Source: Atrina japonica
Lineage: Eukaryota > Mollusca > Bivalvia > Pterioida > Pinnidae
Length of the DNA stretch: 64,000 nucleotides
Direction: 5' to 3'
NCBI GenBank assembly: GCA_030159075.1
Contig: BROG01000526.1
Location: 248,001-312,000 of the forward strand
Notes under the pieces: model-generated
Seen by the model: only the letters and a program-made list of their open reading frames with translations
Database searches by the model: none
What the model was told of the DNA's origin: nothing
Program-made: the position numbers and the translations under genes
Shown: one piece after another, positions 56,927 to 64,000 of the stretch
How positions within the stretch are numbered: the first letter of the stretch is position 1
How the letters are laid out: each line of letters opens with the position of its first letter

Positions 56927-57830
56927 TTTCTTGTAGTCATCGATTCATATACTAAGTTGATGGAAGCTTTTCCCATGAAAACTCAAGAGAGTCATGAAGT
57001 TGTAAAGTGCTTGTTTGAAAATGTGTTTGCTGGATTTAGTTGCCCAAGATATCTTGTCTCAGATCGAGGGAAATCTTTTATGAAAAGTCTTATTAGTGAC
57101 CTCTGTGAACTGTTTGATATCAATCAGTTCCTTACATCGAGTTATCACTCACAGTCTAACAGTCAGGTTGAGAGAACAGTATCACAGTCAGGTTGAGAGA
57201 AGTACAATGTCTCAGAGCTTACACTTTGACAAGGACGTAGACATTTGGCCTTTTCAGTTACCTGGTATTCTTATGGCACTTCGCAAATCACCGTCTACTC
57301 TATCCACAGAGTCTTCCCTATTTTATATTATGTTTGGTGTTGAAATGAATTTACCATTTGATTTAAATATCATTCTAAAAGATAAACTTAGCAAAACTGC
57401 AAAGCACACATTAATGAATTTCTTGAAAATTTGAAAGTTACAGAGGCAATTGTCACTAAAATATTAATGACAAGAAACAAAAAGCTAAAGAAAGGTATGA
57501 TCATCATACCAAAGTACCAGACTTTAAACTTTTTGATAAAATCCTTTTGAAAATTCGCCATGTATCTATAGGTCTGTAACCAAAACTTGCTGAAAAATAT
57601 GATGGTCCATTTTACATATCAGAAATAGGTCCAAATTTCACCTACAAAATTAAGCGATGTTCTGACAGACATGCCACTGACCTTAAACACTACCATGACC
57701 CAGATATTGTCAGACAACATGTAAGTTTAAACGATGACACGCATAACGGCACTCCTCTTAATGCCCAAAATGCCTCAAGTTACAACACAGGACAACAGAC
57801 AGCCATGACAACAATGATATGCCATGTGAT
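56927..57830 (+). pseudogene. Ty3/gypsy integrase remnant
   Basis: Encodes a retrotransposon integrase core: a first Asp in VIDSYTK, a second in VSDRGKSF and a Glu 36 residues later in SQVER, giving a D(35)E spacing. A 25-bp direct repeat (units at 57161 and 57186) follows at once, shifting the frame and adding a stop. A C-terminal integrase region resumes in another frame from about 57190, with further stops near 57435 and 57580. No protease, RT or RNase H lies upstream, so this is a truncated copy. Non-functional. Confidence 0.75.
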
Positions 57831-57889
57831 GTTGCTACACTATCACGATATGTTCCATCTCAGGATACTACTACATCACAATATAAAAA

Positions 57890-57940
57890 TTTCAGATACC
57901 AAAGTATAAATCAATAGAATGTCCAGGACATAAACAAAAT
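57890..57940 (-). repeat. Fragment of PLE 3' tail
   Basis: TTCAGATACCAAAGTATAAA and ATAGAATGTCCAGGACATA match the tail of copy C. It is about 50 bases long and lies between the gypsy integrase and its LTR. Confidence 0.6.
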
Positions 57941-58194
57941 TAAGCGACACACAACAAAATTGAGTAGAATGTAAATTTGAAACAATCTATACTCGAATGT
58001 GTGTAACACATATCTTTAAGTAGATAGCTAATCACACTAATTACCATCTGACATATGATTATACAGTTACATTCGTGAATATTTATGTATCAATATTAAT
58101 ATACATGAACATAATTTTTGCGGAAGAAGTCACTATTTAAACCCCGATTTAGGTAGTTGTAAAATAGTGAGACTCCCTATTTAAGGGGGAGACT

Positions 58195-58905
58195 TGGCAA
58201 ACATGATGTTTTAATTCATTCACTATTAGGAACTCTTCTGTTTGGAGGTAATTTCTACAAATGTAGCGGTGTAACCACTTTGTAAAAGAATGACTAGGCT
58301 TTTCGTTTGTTTCGATTATATTATTTATCTTAATCGTAAGTTGTAATCTTAAGTAATTTTGTTATTCTAAGTTTCATTTAAATTTAGCATCAAATTCTTT
58401 TGCACTCATGGGTATTCATTTATAGCTAAAAGGATATGTCTATGCACTTGCGGGGTTTACAGAGTTTATTTCCCTAACAACATGAATATTCTGTTTTGGA
58501 GATGTAAGGTTCATTTTTGGAAATCATTTTTTAAATTTCAACATGTTCAATAATTATTAGTAGATTTATATTTACTTTTAGTTCTAAGTCATCTATTTTG
58601 AAGTTTATTTGATTAACATGTACGGGAATGATTATCATCACGAGCAACTATTTGAGTTATTTCCCCTGTTTTATTTACTACTGCTACTGTATACTAATGA
58701 TAGTCAAACTTTGCATAAGAGGTATCGCCACTTGTTCCTTTGTTTCTTTTATGTTGTTTGAGTAATTAAAACTTTGTTTCTATTTGTAATAATTTCATCA
58801 CTTGCGTTTTGAAGATGAAATAAAAATCCATCGAGATAACTTACAGAAATTTCTCTGTTTTATTTATTCAGGTCAAAGCCTTATCGGCATCGACAAACGA
58901 CAACA
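58195..58905 (+). mobile_element. Candidate 3' LTR of the gypsy element
   Basis: A purine-rich TTAAGGGGGAGAC tract precedes TGGCAAACATGATG. An AATAAA is at 58819-58824 near the end, and a possible CA terminus lies at about 58905. Position after the integrase and these marks fit a solo 3' LTR. No second LTR is in the window to confirm the borders. Confidence 0.45.
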
Positions 58906-59394
58906 AATTACACATTATCCATAAACAGACAGTGTAAAACCTTTCACTGAACATATCATAATTAAAACTGATGTTTAGTTTACTTTTATTCCGACAAGCA
59001 GACATATATTCCAAACAGTTTTCATATCATGACCCTAGTCAGATGATATTTACATTTCTCCTGTGAGAAACGCAGAGACACAATCCAAAGTCAATGACAA
59101 CAAATTGATAATTTACATTTTAAATAACAATTCCGTCCGATAGGCCTCAGCACGCAATATTTCCCGAACCAACACTGATTAGGGACTTGAGTCATCCAAA
59201 TATCACAATATTCCAGAAAGACCATCGTACTGTTTGCATGCATTCTTACGCCAGACTAAATGATTTTCCAGTTGTATGGTGGCTGCCAATTATTAATGCT
59301 GGAGGAGAGAATCCAGCTACAAGGCACCAGAGAAGGAACTATCGGCCTTTCAGGAATAAACTGACAAACCTACTCACAAATTAAGCTAAGGATT

Positions 59395-59480
59395 CAGTGG
59401 GATTCGAATCCACGCTGATTAGCAGTGAGATGATTCATGGTTTATTGCTTGGTGCTCTAATCACATGGCTGGTCTGCTTT
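59395..59480 (-). mobile_element. tRNA-like SINE head or tRNA pseudogene
   Basis: The minus strand has ATGTGATTAGAGCACCAAGC (A-box-like) and GTGGATTCGAATCCCACTGA (near-perfect B box). No clean cloverleaf was found by eye, so it is not called a functional tRNA. Confidence 0.5.
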
Positions 59481-59911
59481 TAATGTGACATAGAAATGGT
59501 ATAACGTTTTTACGACATAATATAAGGTGCTAAACTAATTTTAAAAAATCAAGATGAAAAAATAAAAAATATATAAATATATTTATCAGATTTTGCATAT
59601 AGAGAATCCAGAAAACCATACACGTAATTGTAATGTATAATCTACTTTAACTGTTGAATCTTAAGTTCAGGCTAACAATGACTTAAGGAACTGCTGTCAA
59701 CAAATTATACTGTCATCACTCTGTCAAGTGTAACGAAAATGTAGTACAAATGCTTGCTGCATTTTTCTTCGTACTTTCAGTAGATTGAATTTTTAGATTT
59801 CAAAATAAAAACAGGAACAAGGGATTCGATAATAACTGTAAAATAGTAACACATGATATTACCTATCGACAAATTTTCTTTGGTTTTCTTGTGTTTAACT
59901 ATTCTTCTTCC

Positions 59912-59913
<2 letters not shown>

Positions 59914-59966
<53 letters not shown>

Positions 59967-59986
59967 GTTGTTGTTATTATTATTAT
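59914..59986. repeat. (TTA)n microsatellite
   Basis: About 24 TTA/ATT units with a short TTG interruption. Confidence 0.95.
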
Positions 59987-60059
59987 ATGAAAATGGATGT
60001 TGAATCATTTATATCGATTGAATCTAGGGACCACGGCTGATTAGACCGGGATTCAAGAA

Positions 60060-60258
60060 GACACTTCCTCCTTTGCACCTGATCTATATTTGCCAAATTT
60101 CCGTATATGTGTTCAATATGCTTCCTTCTTAGCACCTGATCACACGTCTATATTTACCAAAATTTCGTGTATGTTCAATGTCAATATGCTTCCCCCTTAG
60201 CACATGACCACACTTCTATATTTACCAAAATGCCGTGTATGTTTAATGTTCAATATGT
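60060..60258. repeat. Three tandem copies of a 60-70 bp unit
   Basis: CTTCCTCCTTTGCACCTGAT, CTTCCTTCTTAGCACCTGAT and CTTCCCCCTTAGCACATGAC begin successive units that each end in TTCAATATG or CAATATG. The unit resembles the PLE 3' tail (CACCTGAT...), so it may be an amplified tail. Confidence 0.75.
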
Positions 60259-60837
60259 GTGTTTATTTTCTTAAGACTTTTTTTACTGATAACAATTCAT
60301 TTACATTAAGCAAAACTGTACCTTTTCAGTATTAAAGCTTTTGGTAAGAGATGTTATGATGATTGAAAAATTAGTAGAATCTGCATGACATGTATGTCGA
60401 GCTATATCGTCATCAGCTCGATGTTTTGGAAAACATGGCAATGGCGAGTAGTAGTTTGGATATAAAGAAATATGATTTACGACGAGAGAAAGTGTGAAAT
60501 GGAAAGGAAAATAATGGCACTACAGAGACAAAAAATACGAGTTAAAAAGTAAAACCTTGAACATAATGAGACAAAGCACCAAATACATTTCACATACTAC
60601 TAATCAATATTGAAACAGACCAATTCCTCAGAATAAACGTAATAAAACTTTGGTGACTTAAAATTTCTTTAGGGAAATTAAAACTTATTTGAAAACAATA
60701 GTCTGAATCTGTTCCGTTAAACATTCAGAAAACCTTAACTTGTACAATGTAGACACAGTTTTTTACGATTAATACACAAACGGTAAATGCATTGTAATAT
60801 GGAATTTGTCAATATCATGCTTGGTGTATAAAAATAT

Positions 60838-60990
60838 AAAAACCTCAGATACCAAAGCATAAATCAATAGAATGTCCAGGACATAGATACAAATCCGGTA
60901 AAAATGGACAAACACGGACCTCTGGAAACCAAGAGGTGGGATCAGGTGCCATGGAGGAGTAAGCATCCCATGTCGACCGGTCACATGAGA
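60838..60990 (-). repeat. Detached PLE 3' tail, minus orientation
   Basis: Near-identical to 49080-49190: AGAATGTCCAGGACATAGAT, ACAAATCCGGTAAAAATGGA and CCAAGAGGTGGGATCAGGTG. Confidence 0.75.
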
Positions 60991-61429
60991 TATCTAATGA
61001 CACTTGATTAATCTTCCAGGGCTTGAACAACTTTAAAAGTTTATCTGGAAATATCTCACATTCTAAGCTGGCATTTATCATTGGTGAATCGGAATTAAAT
61101 ATCTGAAATAAGTTCATCCTGTTACATACTTATGCGTTACGGTAGTAAAACTAATTGAAAAGTGCATAAGTCTGAAAATACATCAAATGCATAATGTATT
61201 AACAATTAATTGATATTTTAGGGTATCATTTGCAATGATCATAAATTGCTTGTTTCGCAAAGGGAAGGATCGATTTTCGATTAGTGGTCAATAGGGGTAT
61301 TTTATAACATGCCCTTTACACCGACTGTGTTTTGGGTCAAAATCTTGCTTTATTGTAAGCGTATTTGTTTAGTTATTCGATTATTAAGTAAACATAACTA
61401 TATTGACCAAGAAAGGACACGATTCGACT

Positions 61430-61560
61430 CATTCTGCATGTAAATTTGCAGCGGTGTTACCGATCAGCAGCAAATGCTTCCTCCTCCATGGTACTTGATT
61501 CTTACTCTTGGTCCATGTTTGTTCAATGTTAATTTGTATTTGTATATATATGGGCCTCAT
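61430..61560 (+). repeat. Degenerate PLE 3' tail, plus orientation
   Basis: CTCCATGGTACTTGATTCTT and TTGGTCCATGTTTGTTCAAT resemble the tail with many changes. Confidence 0.35.
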
Positions 61561-62149
61561 GACATGTCGTAGACTGTATATTTTTTTCTGTAATCCTCCG
61601 TGTTTTAATTTCGTATGCAGTTTGAAACAGTGCAATAAATGCTATTCATCAGGCAATAGAAACATTATATGTATGTTGAAATTCCGCGAAAAACACGTTA
61701 TAAATTGGTTGACAAAATGATCAATCCTTTCCTCAAATATCAAAGTCTTTTGCCTGGTGTATCACCTATATCTGCAGATGTTTGCTTTCTAATAAGTAAA
61801 ATGAAGAAGTACCAATTGATAATTGAAACTCAAGTCCATTAGAATACGACAGATTAGATGTGTAAATGGCCTCAACATGAGGAAAAATGCGAATCCCAAA
61901 CGGGATAGGACCAGGTGTCCAGAAGGGGTCAGCGTCCTCTACCAGCATGCCACACCGGTCCCAATGTTACAGGAAACCTATCGAATTCTTTAAAAGGTCA
62001 AGGTCGGTGAATTTGCAATCAGTTACTTTTATGCATGATTGGTTAAAGGGAGTCATGTTCCAAAAACACTACCCAGTTACCATGAGGAACTTCATTTTGT
62101 TTAATAAGATTCCCGTATCGATCATAAAACTTCCTTAGTGACGATTTCA

Positions 62150-63075
62150 AGCGTTCAATAACGTAACCCTGTGTGAGTTATTGGCTTTGTTTCGTTTGGC
62201 TCTAAAAATAAAACATTCATATGAGGAGCATGCCTTGTCATAAAGTATGAGTTGTGAAATAAGCAGGGATATTATCATTAGAAACAGGAAGTTTGTGATA
62301 TGGAAATTGAAATCGTCGCGTTTGTCATAAAGGGAGGTGAGAAGTTGACCGTCCTTTCCAATCGACAGGAGTAAATCTAGCTGAGAAGCAGATGTGTTGC
62401 TTTCTGTGGTCTCATTGATTCCATTCTCAACAGGATATATCTGGCCGAGGTAATTCTGAAATTCTGAATTATTTATGGACTCCTGTCGTCGATACACCAG
62501 TAAGTAAAATTGAACCGAGATACCAACTGTTTATTTTCATTTTGGGAAAGCAGAGACTGTATAAATTCCTCAATACATGTATAGGAATACAAAAAAGAAG
62601 TGATCCAAGAGAGGTGCACAATTAGTACCCACTGGAATGCCGACAATTTGTTGGAAAACGTTTCCACAACAACCACGAAGATATTGCTACTAGAAACCTC
62701 ATCATTTTGATGATATCGTCTACATTGTACCTGTTATTGGAATCAGAGTGTTCCTTCACAAAATAAGGTTCTTCATGACCTAACACTAAATATGTATATC
62801 TGCGAGTTATTATTTTTTTTGTAATATATGTTCATCTGCTTTTTGAGTTTTTGATGAGTAATTGTTCTGTGAATGGTCGAAAAATCAAAAGACTTGATGC
62901 TTGTAATATGTTTGAACTTTGGAGACTTTAAATGTTCCAACAATTCTTTTGAATTCTTTAGTATTTTCTTGACTCCGCTTCGTGAGTGGGCCCTTGTACA
63001 GTACATCTGAAGACTTGTTTTACATATGTAAGAAGTTTGGTGAGTAAAATAGATAAAGGCTTTGTGGAACATTTA
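62150..63075 (-). pseudogene. Penelope-like reverse transcriptase remnant, copy D, divergent
   Basis: The minus strand reads, with frame changes, ILKNSKELLEHLKSPKFKHI and FDFSTIHRTITHQKLK, then LSWITSFLYSYTCIEEFIQS, FNFTYWCIDDRSP and LYDKRDDFNFHITNF. These follow the RT order of copy C. The RT motif YIDD is CIDD here and several frameshifts are present. It ends about 280 bases before the NPC2-like exon. Confidence 0.7.
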
Positions 63076-63357
63076 GATGACACCGCAATGAATCGGTGTT
63101 TATAATAATTTTTGTGCATCTTCGGAACAGTAGAAATAATCCTTCATAATCAATCATTTTATCAATGAATGAAACTTATCGCATAAATATTTGTCTTTGT
63201 TATTCTGAGACACCAATCACACAACCTTTATCTTATATATCTGTGCCACACTGAATTAGTACTTAGATTATGTGATCTAGTTGTATGACACCTAGTTTAT
63301 CAATACTGGACAAGTTGTCACTGCATATATTATTGAGAACACGCGACCATCTTAAAC

Positions 63358-63439
63358 ATGGAATCTTATTATATGTTCTTCATTCTTTTGGCGTGTACGT
63401 CCGGGCTATTAGTCGATGCCATCGTGTTTAAAGACTGTG
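63358..63439 (+). CDS. First coding exon of a likely NPC2 / ML-domain lipid-binding protein
   Basis: Encodes 27 residues: a signal peptide (MESYYMFFILLACTSGLLVD) followed by AIVFKDC, then one base of a Gly codon before a GTAAGT donor at 63440. The FKDCG start directly after a signal peptide, and an intron at this point, are typical of NPC2 and related ML-domain proteins, where this Cys pairs in the beta-sandwich. These proteins are secreted or lysosomal sterol and lipid carriers. The remaining exons are beyond 64000, so the call rests on a short segment. Confidence 0.6.
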
Positions 63440-63654
63440 GTAAGTTTTTATAAGTTATAGCATTGAGTTAATTTATATTTGCCTTGTTCCGTTTCCCCTC
63501 GGCACTGTTACATTGTATAGCTTATAAAATGTCTTCAGTATATGTTAATATGTACGGGAGTCGCTAAGTACATAGAAATAGGTATATCCATGTATAGTGT
63601 TACAATAGACCATCATTAGCTCACCCGTTCGTAGAATAGAGGAATCATGTCACT

Positions 63655-64000
63655 GTTTCTACTACTGTACTGATGTCTCTAATTTTGATCCAAATTTCCA
63701 GCTTCCTGGACTTAAGTCATTTACTATATGAATAGTACTGCGTTAAGTATTTTGTCTCAGTCCATTATGGGCAATCGGCAGCAACTACAACCATGAAATT
63801 TAACACGCACATTGTTTAGTGTCATTTCTCAACAATGCAGGGAGATGCTGTACTGCTGTCTCTAATTTTGACCCAAATTCCCAGCTTCCTGGACTTTGTC
63901 ATTTACTATATGAATAGTCATTTATACTAAATGAATAGTATCGCTTTAAGCATTTTATCACAGTCCATTGTGGTAAAAGTAATGCAGCTACAGCCATGAC
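63655..64000 (+). repeat. Direct duplication of about 185 bp in NPC2-like intron 1
   Basis: GTCTCTAATTTTGATCCAAA with CCAGCTTCCTGGACTTAAGT and CAGTCCATTATGGG recurs from 63860 on, with small changes. The second copy runs to the window edge. Confidence 0.8.

Noticed and set aside
59187..59384. 65-codon frame after the candidate LTR
   Set aside because: No recognisable motif. It borders a SINE-like tRNA head and is probably repeat-derived.
59395..59480. Functional tRNA gene
   Set aside because: The B box is good but no clean acceptor stem or anticodon arm could be folded by eye.

Overview
The window is eukaryotic, AT-rich DNA, most likely from a bivalve mollusc. Supporting this are split genes with canonical GT-AG introns, two TALE homeobox genes of the kind expanded in spiralians (SPILE-like), bivalve-type tRNA-derived SINEs, Penelope-like reverse transcriptase debris, many TA-flanked MITEs and abundant minisatellites. 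The species cannot be named from the sequence.

Region 1 to 46.4 kb is dominated by one minus-strand gene, CTR9 (TPR scaffold of the Paf1 RNA polymerase II elongation complex). Sixteen coding exons join with compatible phases from the start codon at 46406 down to 1344. They encode the first 703 residues. The last exons lie beyond the left edge. An ETS-type site sits just upstream of the start codon.

The last CTR9 intron in the window (1493-30707, about 29 kb) holds two intronless plus-strand genes, antisense to the host. Each encodes a TALE homeodomain protein (12488-13894 and 28279-29370). Both have L/M16, a PYP loop extension, Ala50, Asn51 and an identical nine-residue WFANKRNRS stretch. 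They also share a helical domain with a QLxxYYxYQ-type core about 70 residues before the homeodomain. They look like paralogues and are the most interesting content here. The downstream copy has a readable promoter with two CCAATCAG boxes and a TATA-like element. The rest of the intron is tandem arrays of 36, about 42, 37, 55 and 103 bp units, plus palindromic MITEs.

From 46.4 to 63.3 kb the DNA is mainly a transposon graveyard. It contains several broken minus-strand Penelope-like reverse transcriptase copies, detached copies of their 3' tail in both orientations, a SINE carrying a nested palindromic element, and a broken Ty3/gypsy integrase followed by a likely 3' LTR. Within it sits a small minus-strand two-exon gene (53962-52464) for a secreted peptide with two CX3C-X6-CX3C units. 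At the right edge (63358-63439, plus) is the first coding exon of a likely NPC2/ML-domain lipid-binding protein, followed by an intron with a duplicated segment.
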